Source: Knufia peltigerae
Lineage: Eukaryota; Ascomycota; Eurotiomycetes; Chaetothyriales; Trichomeriaceae
Direction: 5' to 3'
Assembly (NCBI GenBank): GCA_030247855.1
Contig: JAPDRN010000002.1
Coordinates: 310,001 to 374,000, forward strand
DNA length: 64,000 nt
In this document: positions 51,131 through 63,200 of the stretch, piece after piece
Numbering within the stretch: the stretch's first letter is position 1
Layout of the letters: each line of letters begins with the position of its first letter
Position numbers and translations under genes: made by a program
Notes under the pieces: model-generated
What the model saw: only the letters and a program-made list of their open reading frames with translations
Told to the model about the DNA's origin: nothing
Databases searched by the model: none

Positions 51131-53603
51131 ATGTTCATGATCAAAAATGGTATGACCCTCTGGTCCTGTTCCTTTGTTCGAAATCGCAAACACTCAGCTG
51201 ACACTGACCTCTTAAAATACAGTGAGCAAATATCTCTTTGGAGACGTTTCCAAAGAGGTCATTACCGAGATTCCTCAAGGCCAGCTCTATCTGGTCCGAC
51301 CCCTCTCACCGAAAGGCTACTCCGAATTAATCTACAAAGACGCCGTCGCGAGTATTCGACGAACTGGTCAAGAGTTTCAATACCAGCTGGTAATACAGCG
51401 AGCATACGAGGAAGGAGAAGAGGAACTGGCAGAAGACGATGAGGACGAAGGAGTTGACGCCTTGGACAAAGACGAAAAGACATTCCTGCTTGATCAAGAC
51501 CTACATTTCAGATCCGAAAAGAGATCCGGCGGAGAAACCATTTTGGCTTGGCGAGATCTAAGCGGTGATCCCGGCGATCTCTATGAATTCGTCTGTGACA
51601 CTTCGATTCAACAAGAAAAGATTCAAACATTCTTGCTGGCTGCAATCGATTGTCAGTACGAACGGAAATATCGGAAGTCAGCCCAAAAGGCAACCGATCC
51701 CGAACTCAGGGAGTTTTATTTTGACAACGAGGACGCCATTCCGGCTGCCAGCTCGGTTTCTCCTACCAAGGACGACATGCCTACCTCAAAGGAGTCAGCT
51801 GAGCGTATGGCCAAGGATGTAAAATCTCCACGCAAAACGAATGAGTCGACGACAACAGATGTTGTCTCGACATCTACTGCACCACCTTCAGCAAAGTCCG
51901 CACCAGCCTCCGGAGAGGTATTGACCAAGCAGAAAGCCGAGTTACATCTCTTTGATTTTCAAACATCAACCTTCATCTTACAGGATGCTTCCGTCTTTGC
52001 TGTTGTTACCGATCTTGGAAAGTGGCAATATTGGCTGCAGATTACAAGTTCTGACGGCCGTGAATGGCTCGGCCAACAAATTGTTGCTGATATTAACCCA
52101 GTATTCAACTTTGAATACCTATCAGCAATTTTCAACCATTACACCGATGACGGTTCAGCGTATTCTTGGCTTCTACGATTTCACGACCAAGCTACACTTG
52201 AGAACTTCCAAGAAGGTATCATGCAAGCATTGTGGGAACAACTCAATGAAATGAAGTGGGCAAAGGTCAATGAACCAGATCGAGAGTATGTCTTTGAAGC
52301 TTTCAATGAGCTGACAATGGACGACGTTCCAGAAGAGGCCGAGGAAGACGAGGAAGACGAAGAGGACGAGGATACCGATGGAGGTCAGAGAAGTGAGCAC
52401 TACGACACAGATGAATCCGAGGACGATCTCGATCTGCATGACAGTGACGGCAATGTCAATTCACAGTTGGCTGTCGGCACCAAACATGACCGATCGTTCG
52501 TCATTCGAGGTTCCAAAATCGGTGTCTTCAAGCATCTTCCGAATCGACATCTTGAATTCACAACCAATATTTCCAAGGTCGAAACACCCAAAGGCAAACT
52601 ATTCAGACCAAACAAAGTCATGTTGCACTCGGAAGACCAGAACATGGTCTTACAAGACGACACCAATCCCAACGCCCTCTACCGTATGGATCTGGAATAC
52701 GGCAAGATCATCGACGAGTGGAAAGTCCATGACGATATCCCGGTGACGAATTTTGTGCCAGAGACCAAGTTCGCCCAGCAGACGTCGGCGCAGCCATTCA
52801 TTGGTCACAGCCGGAATGCTCTCTTCCGAATAGATCCTCGTGTGGCTGGTAACAAGCTCGTCGAGGCTCAATTGAAACAATACGTCTCCAAGAACGACTT
52901 TTCCGCTGCAGCCACGACAGAAAAAGGACATGTCGCAGTCGCATCCATCAAAGGTGACGTCCGTCTCTTTGACCGCTTGGGTGTTAACGCTAAGACTCAC
53001 ATTCCTGCTCTCGGTGAATCTATCATTGGTCTTGATGTCAGTGCCGATGGACGATGGCTCCTTGCTACATGCCGCACATATCTGCTTTTGATCGACACTT
53101 TGCAGAAGGACGGCAGATATGAAGGCAAACTGGGCTTTGAGCGCTCTTTTGCCAAAGATAGCAAGCCTCAGCCACGCCGTCTTGCTCTGACCCCGAGTCA
53201 CGTCGCACAATTCCAACATGAGACGAAGGCTCCTCTTTCCTTCACCCCGGCTAAGTTCAACGCCTCACCAGACAACCCCGAAACAAGCATCATCACCTCG
53301 ACAGGACCGTTCCTCGTCACCTGGAACCTTAAGAAGGTCGTCGCTGGTAACAAAGATCCTTATCAGATCAAGCGATACGGCGACAAGGTCATGGCGGATA
53401 ATTTCGAATTTGGATCAGACAAGAATGTCATTCTGGCCCTACCAAACGAAGTCGACATGGTTAGTCGGAAGAGTTTCAAGAAGCCAACGAGGGAAAGTAT
53501 AGCTGGACCAGCCACGAGGCTGAGTGCTGGAGGGTTGGCTACACCTCGCCGTAGTGGCCGACAAAGTCATTTGCGGGACGAAATTGTGAACAGTCCATAT
53601 TAG
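51131..53603 (+). CDS. VID27: Vid27 family protein
   Basis: Two exons are inferred: a 19 nt first exon (51131-51149), a 73 bp GTATGA...CAG intron, and 51223-53603, for 799 residues. The N-terminus MFMIKNVSKYLFGD and the PH-like domain with YEFVCDTSIQQEKIQTFLLAAI are typical of Vid27. An acidic Asp/Glu stretch follows, then the C-terminal beta-propeller-like VID27 domain (FLVTWNLKKV, GLDVSADGRWLLATC). Yeast VID27 was linked to vacuolar import and degradation of fructose-1,6-bisphosphatase, but the molecular role remains unclear. The second in-frame Met is at 51137. Confidence 0.94.
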
Positions 53604-54581
53604 TATGGAGTAATAAGGAGTCCAGAGAGTTTGCATGGGAAGTCACGATTCCAAGACAAATGTTTCGATAGGGGATTTTTTTGGAGTGAAGAAACTGTGT
53701 GGTCAGGACACCACACATTTTAGGAATTTCATTACAGCGAGCCTGCTTTTGTTTGTTTCGATACCCCCTGACACTTTTCTATGTGCGCAGGCCACGCGAA
53801 TGCCTTGGGTAGATAGTATGTAGGTAGTTTAGTGCACACGACGATATGTGCTTGTGAGACACAATGATCAATTATCCTGAAAGTGGACTTTTCGTTCTCT
53901 GTGCGTAATCTGATTGTTCCCGGCCGTGTCACCTTGGTGAGTCGTGACTCGGAAGCTGGAGATGTTTGTTTGGTCTCAAGGAGATTCGACCACGTGCATC
54001 TGCGGACAAGGTAGGGCACTGACTCTGCATCTCAGGTAAGGTCGGCCCACGGCCCATTGTTGGGGTGAAAACTGTGATTTGTCCGGGATAGGTTTTGCCT
54101 CGTAGAAAAAGATCTGAAGGGGGCTTGTCTTTCAGCTTGAATTTTTCAAAAGGAATCCCCGAGAATAGGGCTTGGAAGGCCTCTTTAGAGTGTGTCACGA
54201 TTCGTCCTCGTCGATCGTGGCCCGAACAAGCGAAACGTGAGTGTAGACTCGAGAAACAAGGAGCTGATCGCGGTCCATGGCGACTCTTTTCTTTGAGATT
54301 CCCACCTCAGGAGGCAAAGATGAAAGCAAGAGTCGACCCTCGGCACTCCTCAACAGACGTCGGTTCACATGGAACGCCAGAATTCTTCCCTCGTTCGCAG
54401 GAATCTTGTTCGAGATTTAAGAGTGTGGCCGTATGGTTCGTCTCGCTTCTTGCAACTTGGCTCTTTCCTCACCAGTCCAATCGATGCTCAGGCTCTAGGC
54501 GGTTCTGCTTGCTCACCTGGTGAATGCCCTCCCCTACGGCCGCAGGGGCCAGAGCATAAATGTTCAATTACCCTTTTAGTC
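53604..54581. other. Convergent intergenic region VID27 / VPS51
   Basis: This 978 bp stretch carries only short frames without a domain signature. Confidence 0.5.
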
Positions 54582-55610
54582 TCAATCGGGTGTTGTTGAT
54601 TCTTGTGCGGTGTGTGGTGTTGACGCTGAATCGCCATCAACGTCCGATGTACGCATGATTTGCTCACATTTTTCACGAAGTTCATCCACACCCCGAACGT
54701 CCTTCCACTGCTCGAGCAGCACCTTGACAGACCCAAACTCCTTTTCTGCTTCTTGCGTTTGGTCATTGTCAATCAAGGCTCGTAGTCGACGAGGGGCGTC
54801 CAAAGCCCGCTGGACCGTCTCTTTTTGTCGTTTCGTCTCCCTCGCCTTGACCGCCACTGGTTCTTGCTGCTGTGCCGGACCCAAGTCCTCGACCATCTTG
54901 AGCAGAGCGTCCAACTTCTCGCCCAACTTCTCCACGCCGTCCAGATTGGGGGCTGTATCTTTCTGCTGTACTCCCAAGACACTCATCTGAAGTCTGTTGG
55001 ATGGATCCCTCTCCTTCTTGTGCATCCCCTTTTGCATCTCCGCGATTGTGCCCACGGCCTTGATCAGTTTGCTGTAGTTGTCGTAGACCAGGGCCTTTCT
55101 TTCGCCGTCGAGGTTTCGAATCTCGCTGACGAGTGAACTCTCGGTCCTCAAAATGTCCCTCAGACCGGCCGTCTTGAGGAGCTCCGTCACGTAAGCTTCG
55201 GCGTCGAAAGAGGCGTCGTCCAGCTGCGGCCCCGTCAGGGAGGACGACGACGAAGGTTCGGGAACGAAGGCGCTGGAGGACGTGACGACGGTCGAGTCTG
55301 AGGCGTTCGAGGCTATGCTGGTTTTGCGGCTCAGTCCGAGATCTGTCGTTCCAGAAGCCCCTGAAGGTCTCTTGATGTTGTAATAGTCTCGCAGGGCGGC
55401 ACGATTCCTCCTTTGCGACGGATTTGACACTGACACCGGTGTCGCATGTTGCGAAGGAGAGCCAGGAGCGTTTGACGTTATCCTCGGAACATCAAATGAC
55501 GGTCGGACAGAGGACACGGGAGTTCCACTCGTGCTGGGGATCGAGGGAGAGGTGATGCGAGGGATGGTTATGACAGGGGATTCACTGCGAGGAGACGTTA
55601 TCGTGGCCAT
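54582..55610 (-). CDS. VPS51: GARP/EARP tethering complex subunit Vps51
   Basis: The intronless frame encodes 342 residues from the ATG at 55610 (three upstream codons in frame begin with TTG). The first 120 residues are Ser/Thr/Pro-rich and disordered. The conserved Vps51 segment is FDAEAYVTELLKTAGLRDIL, then NLDGERKALVYDNYSKLIKA, followed by coiled coil. Vps51 is the small subunit that links GARP (Vps52-53-54) to the SNARE Tlg1 for endosome-to-Golgi retrograde traffic. Fungal Vps51 lacks most of the long C-terminal half found in animals, which fits this length. Confidence 0.92.
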   Translation of the reverse strand: MATITSPRSESPVITIPRITSPSIPSTSGTPVSSVRPSFDVPRITSNAPGSPSQHATPVSVSNPSQRRNRAALRDYYNIKRPSGASGTTDLGLSRKTSIASNASDSTVVTSSSAFVPEPSSSSSLTGPQLDDASFDAEAYVTELLKTAGLRDILRTESSLVSEIRNLDGERKALVYDNYSKLIKAVGTIAEMQKGMHKKERDPSNRLQMSVLGVQQKDTAPNLDGVEKLGEKLDALLKMVEDLGPAQQQEPVAVKARETKRQKETVQRALDAPRRLRALIDNDQTQEAEKEFGSVKVLLEQWKDVRGVDELREKCEQIMRTSDVDGDSASTPHTAQESTTPD

Positions 55611-56177
55611 GGTGGACAATGGCTTCGGCGCATAGTCTGTCTGTGCAAACCGGCGAGGAAAATAAGTATGATTTGATACTACTTAGTAGTCATCGTAATT
55701 GACGTGGTACTTTGTACAGATGCAGGAGCAAACAGAGATCGCAGAGGGTGTCAGGTGTTATACATGTGTTTTACTCCTCTTCGAGTACAAGGATGAATGT
55801 ACTCCGTAGTTGAGCCTCGTATAATAAAGAGTACAACCGAGGTATTGCCGGCCACGCAGTTTAGGCTGGATGTATTCCGTACCTCATATCAAAAGAGACG
55901 CTTCATTCGAGGCGCACATCCACTGAATAAAGAGGATCCTACAGGACACGGAGTGGGTGAAGTCAGATACCTCCGATTCACCTCTCGGACAGCAGCCACA
56001 CCAGCGCGGTAGGTTGCAACGGCAATCAATCATGCTACATATCAAAATCATTGCTGCTGTGCCTGGAAAACACTCAATGAGTTAAAAGAGCCTTCTTCTC
56101 CTCATGCCACGGAAACACCAAACGAAAAGCTTCGAGCAGAACCGCTCAACGGGGCTGATTGAGATCCTTTCACTGCC
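55611..56177. promoter_or_regulatory. Divergent promoter region, VPS51 / RMI1
   Basis: This 567 bp gap lies between divergent genes. One exact TACTCCGTA (55800-55808) lies in it. No gene was seen. Confidence 0.5.
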
Positions 56178-57092
56178 ATGCCTTCTCACCACCATCCGCT
56201 TTTCGAAAAAGTGTCTCTAGCGCTCCAAACAAAACACCACCTGACGGTCGACGGTCGCTGGCTCGAGGAATTCCTGGCGACCCGTGGAGCGAATCCTCCT
56301 CCTCTACCAGCACTTGTATCCACAGCGCAATTTCGTATCCTGGCAAGTGACATTACCACCTCTCTCTCCGCTTCTTCTCCTGAACAAGACGGTCTACTGC
56401 TGCCCGCTGATGTAGCCGACGTGAACGTCAAGTCGCGTCAACTTTCCGGCACTGTCATCGTCCAAGTCCTGGACGTCTTGGACGTGGGTTCTAGCAAATG
56501 GAGTCAGGTCGAAGCCATCGAACGTGTCGAACGCGGCGAGGAGGTTCGTGGGAGAGAAGTCATCCGTACGATTGACATTATGGAGGAGGAGGGGAACAAC
56601 GACGGATCTGGTGGTGTCACCCTCACTAGACCTCCCCCGGCTATCACTACTGCTACTACTACGACAAATCCCACTACCAGCGCCGCGATGACTTCGTCGT
56701 TCGCATCTGCCAGAAAAATCAGCGTTGGACCACATAAACTCATCATTCAAGATGCCCGAGGTACAAAAGCTGTGGCCTTTGAACTTGACAGAATTCCCAA
56801 AATCGGAATTTCCGTCTCGGCATTGGTACCTTTTTTACCCGGCCCGCAAGGCGATTCGAGACCTTCAAGTCAAGAAGACTTCGGCATGTTTATTGGTTGC
56901 AAGCTCCTCCTGAAGCCCGGAACCATAGTTCGCAGAGGCATGGTCATGCTGCAACCTCAAAATTGTGTCGTGCTCGGTGGCAAAGTCGAAGCTTGGGACA
57001 AGAAATGGAAAGAAACACGAAAGCAAAAGTTGAATGATCTAATTCGGGAGGAATTTGATGCTGCGGGAAATGGCACGAGGACTTCGAGGTGA
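56178..57092 (+). CDS. RMI1: RecQ-mediated genome instability protein Rmi1
   Basis: The intronless frame encodes 304 residues. The N-terminal helical DUF1767-type region ends in WLEEFLATRG. The OB-fold follows, with GTVIVQVLDVLDVGSSKWSQ, a disordered Thr-rich insertion loop, LIIQDARGTKAVAFEL, LLKPGTIVRRGMVMLQ and NCVVLGGKVEAWD. Rmi1 joins RecQ helicase (Sgs1) and topoisomerase III to dissolve double Holliday junctions. The insertion between the OB strands is where Rmi1 reaches into the Top3 gate. The 3' end lies 122 bp from that of APC1, transcribed toward it. Confidence 0.93.
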   Translation: MPSHHHPLFEKVSLALQTKHHLTVDGRWLEEFLATRGANPPPLPALVSTAQFRILASDITTSLSASSPEQDGLLLPADVADVNVKSRQLSGTVIVQVLDVLDVGSSKWSQVEAIERVERGEEVRGREVIRTIDIMEEEGNNDGSGGVTLTRPPPAITTATTTTNPTTSAAMTSSFASARKISVGPHKLIIQDARGTKAVAFELDRIPKIGISVSALVPFLPGPQGDSRPSSQEDFGMFIGCKLLLKPGTIVRRGMVMLQPQNCVVLGGKVEAWDKKWKETRKQKLNDLIREEFDAAGNGTRTSR

Positions 57093-57214
57093 TTGTGCGC
57101 CCGTCATGTCAGTAAAGATTGAAACTGCGTAAACTATGGTTGATGTCGACAATCTCCTAACATCAACATGCCAAGCTCGACTCAGGTCTAAACAACCCAT
57201 CGCAGGAGTTACAA

Positions 57215-60200
57215 TCACCACATCGCTTCATCGTCCTTTGCACCGTCACCGCTATGACTCTCTCCCATAGTCAAACTCCATACATTCCATCTTAATCGCT
57301 CGATCAAATCTTTTCTGATCCATGTTCCACCGGAGCTACTGAACCATTTGTTCTCCTCCGAGGTAGCAGACGCCATGTTGTCAAGTTCTTCATCTTCCTT
57401 TTCCCAACGATCTAGCCAGCCGAATAAGAGTCGTAATTGCCACAGTTTGTCTTTCTGCACTTTCTGGCCCGACAAGCCGGTCTCATTCTTGTATGGGAGA
57501 CTTCCCATCTCGAGTTCTAATCTCGAATCGACCACCCCATTCTGTAACAACTCTGCAGCATTCCACTCGCCTATTGGTGCTGCGCCCAGGAAGAGTGATC
57601 TTTCGGAATGGTCAAAGTCTCTGAAAGGGCTCAAACCAAACAACCACTCAAAGGCGATGCCCGCCCTTGACGAGGCTGAGCCTGTTGCTGCTGCAGCGGT
57701 ACTGTTCATATAGGAAGCAGTCGAGTTCGGATCCACACCTGGAATACCCTGGGCTTCTGTCAAGGCCTGCAACTCTGCATTGAATAGGTCTTGAGGTGGT
57801 CGGTCATATGCAGCTCGACGGCGGAGTATGACATTCACAGAATTCTCGGCTTTGATGTTGTCACGAAGCTTCGTCCCACTAGTTGCGAAATCAAGGCAAG
57901 CATTCCAGAAACCCTCGCCCTTGACTTCAATAGACTTGATGGTATCAAGCTCCGGTAGGAGACCGGGAACCTCAATGTCCTGAATTGTGCCGTCTTTGAA
58001 CAAAATGGATGCAGTGACACCACCAACAACAGAGCCGCCGGCGTCACCGTCTCGAGCGATCAAACATCGACTTTCCACAGCAAGCACCCAAAGATGTCGA
58101 AGTGCCTGAAGATGACCTCGATTATCCAGCACGTCACTGGGGAAAATCGGATAGAAAGCAATACACAAGCTTGCGACGGCTATGTTGGAAGTCCCGAATG
58201 TTTTGGTTCCACCGGCTAGAAACAGAGCACCAAGAGCCATGTGTGCAGCAAGGTGACTGCCAAAAGGAGTGTCCTTGTCGGTTCGTCCATGCAGCGCCCG
58301 TAAGCGCCGCAAGACAATCAGATCACCGGAACCAGCCATCACCGTTGCCACTGCTAGCGCAAGAGTGTCCAGACAATTCCTCACACTGTTCAAGGTCACA
58401 CGTGCGTCGTAATTATGAGCAGGCAGGCGGCTCAGCCGCAAAAATTGGTCCAGGTATAATATCAGTAAATCGCGTGCATCTCTACGCTGTGATCCGGCAA
58501 ACCTTAGCCCGATGGCAAAGCAAACTCCCGCAACTATATTGAAAAAGGGCATGTCCTCGGTGCTGAGGTGTTTGGTAGATTTGAGGTCGGACCTATGCCT
58601 ATATGGTGCAGGGAGCGAGGTCTGCACAAAGCTGCTGCTTGGAAGTATCGAATTCCACATTATCAGGTGGCGTGCTAAGGTTCGTAAAAGGAACATATCG
58701 GGGCGCACATAGTCGAATTGATGAAGTGTATCCGGTACATCGACTCTTCTTGCAACTGCCTCATCATTGGTCTTGAGGAAGATGAAGGCTATGGCCATAA
58801 CGGCACCAGCAGTTGCACGGTCAAGAACGTGAACCATGTTCACGTTCTTGGTACCAACGGCAATGGCAAGAAGTCTCTGAAGAACCCCCATATCGTGAAG
58901 ACCATGCAAATTCTTCCCTTGGCCAAGATTGATCAGGCCTAGAGCGAAGCCGGCCGCCAATCTATACCCTTCGTCACGAAGAATTGTATCAGAAGCGGCG
59001 CCTTCCTCGGCGTCACTGTTTTCAATCTCAGATAGCATGACCTCAGACATTCGGCGGTGCTGCGAGTTGCAATAAAGCAGGCCTATGCCCATGATTCCTG
59101 TGGTCTGCGTCAACGGTGATAGGTTCAATTCTGCTGCACCCGGCGGCAGCAGACGCGTGACATGGACGGACAGAAGACGAGTAATGAGAGTATCCATTGT
59201 GCCCAGAAAGGATGCCGACAATCCCAGAAGGAGGCCGACAGATGTCATTGTATGCTTGGGCGTAAGGTATTTAAAAGCAACCCATTTCGCCAGTGTTTTG
59301 AGGTGGCCGTTGAGTCCCAATGCAAGGAGGAAACCGGCGTGTCGGTTGGTCAACTCTGGTGGTTTATTGTACAAAATCCATGAAGTATCAATGCCTTGGG
59401 CATCGTTGGAGATCATGAGACCCATGGACGCGCCGTTGTGAAAGAATGCCCAGCATACTTTTTCCTCTGTAAATGATGCTTTATCTGCGCTAAAAGTCAT
59501 AGCTTGCGTACTCTCGGTGGCATTTCTAGGCTTCATGATGCATTGGAGGCTGAAGGCAGGAATCGGGACTCGTTCTGTCAGTAGTGGAACTCGAGCATTA
59601 AAATGCATCATGCCGCGTCCAGCTGCCACAGAGAGAGTTCGGCGGGTGACATATTGGGCCAGTTCTTTTTGCGCATCCAGCAATTCAACCTCTGTCCATT
59701 CTGGTTCAGGGGTACATTCCACCACCGGAGGTCGTGTTTGGTTCACAAGCTTTGAAGCTTCGGGGAATCGCCGATCTTTGCTAAAAATCAGTTTGGTTAC
59801 CGTCTGTCTGCTGGCTTCAGATGATGCGTCCCATCTTTGAAGATTTTCTGCTTCTAAAGCAGACGAACAGATACTGTGATAGTCTCGGAGTGCTTCGTGA
59901 CTTGTGTTCAGATGAGGTCGATTCAGAAATAGTAGCGTGTCGTCTTTACTAGCCCATCCTCCAGACTCGAGTGGACCTCCATCTTTGTTTGCCTGCATTG
60001 TACGGTACTTCTTGGACGATAAGACCTGGTTGAAGGCAGCGGCTACTCCGTCGGGCAGTCTCTGTACGTTCAATTTTGTTAATCCAGCCTTCGTCAAGGC
60101 AAGTATCATGTTTTCGAGACCCGCTTGGTCTTGCGCACTTTGGAAAAAGGCGAGGAGAGCCGTTGTATGAGGGGTTAGCTGGGCCATTGCAGGACTGGCA

Positions 60201-63200
60201 ATATCAATAGATCCACTTCCTCTACCTGACAACCGTGCCAATGTAAGGAAATCTCCACTGGGAGTGCCGTTGATCGATTGCTCAAGGTGAAAATATATCG
60301 AAGGCGGCATGAAGGGCTGGGCGGGCATGGAAAGACCCTCAATGACTGAAAGGTCATACACACAATCGTCACTTTCCACTGCTTCAAATTGGTAATATGA
60401 ACCAGTGCTAGCTGTCCAGTCTTTCCACTGAAGCCAGGATCCCAATTGAGCCATGACCATGATTAAATTACCGTTTGCCTTTCCAGATCTGGCAGAGGCT
60501 GTCACGTCGAGCTTGCTTTCTTCATAGAGGAGATGCAAGCCGACTAGAATGCTCGGAATGGTGTTGCAACGCTGCTCGCGGTCTTTGCTGATGGAGGTAG
60601 GAAGATACCCTTCAGGGCCAAATGCATTCTCCCCAAATGGAGATTGTAAATACTCCGCCGCTAGGGCGACGGCGTCTATTATGAAGGTATTTTTCTTCTC
60701 GTTAAGTCGTACATGAAATGCAGAGGAATTTAAAATCTTGGATGACGATTTCGACCTCCCTCCTGTTGCAGAGATTGCTTGGTTTTTTGGATGGAGCCAA
60801 GCCCAAGCTGGACTGCGCAATCCATCATGCGAATTCGTCTTTCGATCTTCGTTATGCATCGTATCATAATTCGTGAGGTCAATGGCGCTCCCACTGCTGG
60901 ATCGAAGAAGTGCACTCTTCTTCCGTCGATGGCTAGGCGTAGACTGTCGGTGCTGGGTTTTGAGGAAAGGTACAGCAAGGGAGAAGAGGACCACAACAAT
61001 AGCTAGCCAATCCGATGGTGCTGAGGATTCTTTGTCATTCAGCCATTGAGACACTTCCCAGAAGGCAACAAGCAAGCTTTCTTGCTCTCTTGAACTAAGC
61101 ACGAGGTCGCACATCTTGAGGATATCGAGGACAAGCGGATCGCGAGGAGCAAGCTGTAGCTGTATAGCATGGCGACGTAGATCTTGGTCAATCACATACA
61201 TCTGACCGCTAGTCCCAGACTCGAGCAGCGATTGTGCGTTTACGCCTGTGCCCGGTATGCTTCGCCTGAGCCCTGTGTCTTTATCCTTCCTGGTGCTAAA
61301 AGAATATGAACTCGTGAAGGGATCATGCATCGCAATCCTCGGCGGGAGTTCAAAACGGAAGGGCGGTGACCATGGTGCTTCAAGTTGAAGAGAGACAATC
61401 TTTGAACGTGACTCAGTCAGTACCACAAGGCGCTGTATTGTGCCATCAACAATCTTGCAAACGTCCTTGATTCCAGGCAACTTGCGGACTTCCGTAACTT
61501 TGAACTCTAAAGATGTTTTCCTTGTCCGACTCGAACGAGTCTTGACTAGAATCCGGACAAGAATAAGTTCCTGCCGAGATTTGTCCATGATCCCCGTATA
61601 AAGCTCTTTTGGTTGTTGAGTATCCTGATGTAGTAGATTCGGGTTTTGGAGAGTCACGACTTTTATATCACAAAGAGAATCGACATCATCTGACACTTGA
61701 CTTCGAGGAAATGACTTTAACTTGAAGAATCCAATATCCCTGGGAAGGTCGGACGCAGCACCATCGTAAGTCTCGTCTTCACCGCGTGTAGACTGCTTTA
61801 ATGGGTCCATATCTTCAAGCAGGCCACGTGCAGACATGTCAAGGAACGAGGTTCCAGTGCTGAAGACCGAGGTGTTGGTTGGGAATGAGCTTCTGCGTCG
61901 AAATCCAAAGCTATGTCGGTCAGTGAAACTTCCAATAGACTCGCCACGTCTTCCGGTCCTGTTTAGACTCTGGCGACCGCCAGCGCCAATGCCTAAGTCG
62001 TTGAAACTTCCTCGATCCGCTGCAGATCCAAGGTCTGTACGCGCAAGCATCGAACTGATTCGTCGTGCAGAACGAGTCTGAACACCAACATCGCCGAATT
62101 CCAGACCAAGCTGAGAAGCCAAGTCATTTGACTGGAACGATGCCTGCTCCTGGGTAGATGGAAAAAGCCCTCCTTCGGAATATTGCTTGTCGCCAACGAC
62201 GCCGAGGCTCTCTCTAAGGTCGCCTGGCCGTCTGGTAGGGTGGCTCGTACCAGTCTGATCACGTCTGTATATGTTTGAACTTTTCCTCAAAGAAGACCGT
62301 GGCTTTAGGTTGTGGCTGCTCCGGTGCCTTTCCGAGCCTTTACTGACGACATCTGGACTCACCTGCCACAACGTGAATGACGACTTCTCATCGATGGTCA
62401 GAGCCAGACAGACAGGTGGTATTTCACTCCCATAACTCAGGTCAAAGTCGTCATGACGTGAAACGAAGAGAAGTCTCTCGGTTCTTGGTAACGCCTTGCA
62501 TTCATCCAGAGGCTCCCCCATACGATTCGTGCTGTGGACAACAAGACCCAACTCTGACATGAGCTGAGTATACGAATAAGTCCGTGGCATACCCGCAGAC
62601 GTCGACAACTTCGATTGTGGAATCCATCTCTGGCTCGATGGGAGTACAATAGACGGTCTCGAACTGTTGCCTCCTAAAGAAGTGAGAGTCTCATTGATGG
62701 TGCTGAGGTCTTGTTGAAGTTGTAGCGGGTTGCCGAGATCCTCATCTGACTCCAGCTTCCGTTGCAGAATGAAACCACCTGGGCAAGGGTGAGCCGACTC
62801 GATATCGAAAGACAGCGGCACAATATATGTGTCGCCCGAGAGCAGAAAGATATGGATTTGTGTTTTTAAGACGGCCACCAAAGCACGCTTGTCGACATTC
62901 TGGAGCTCTTCCTGCTTGCAAACAATTTCGCCTTCTGCCGGTTGACCAAGAGCGAATGTCGATATAAATGCATGTGAGATGGTCTCGCCTTCCACAGCTA
63001 AGTCTAAGACTCGTTGAACGACGCCATTGCAAGACCAGACAACGCAGTGATCAGTGATCAGTACTTCCTCTTCAACAAGACCGTATCCATCAGCTTGACG
63101 TCTTTGAGAGACAGACCATCTGTACAGGGACGGTGCAGGGTCTGGAGGGAGGATGGACTCGGTGACCAGATATTGTAGAGCGCTGGGTTCACGGAGGCCC

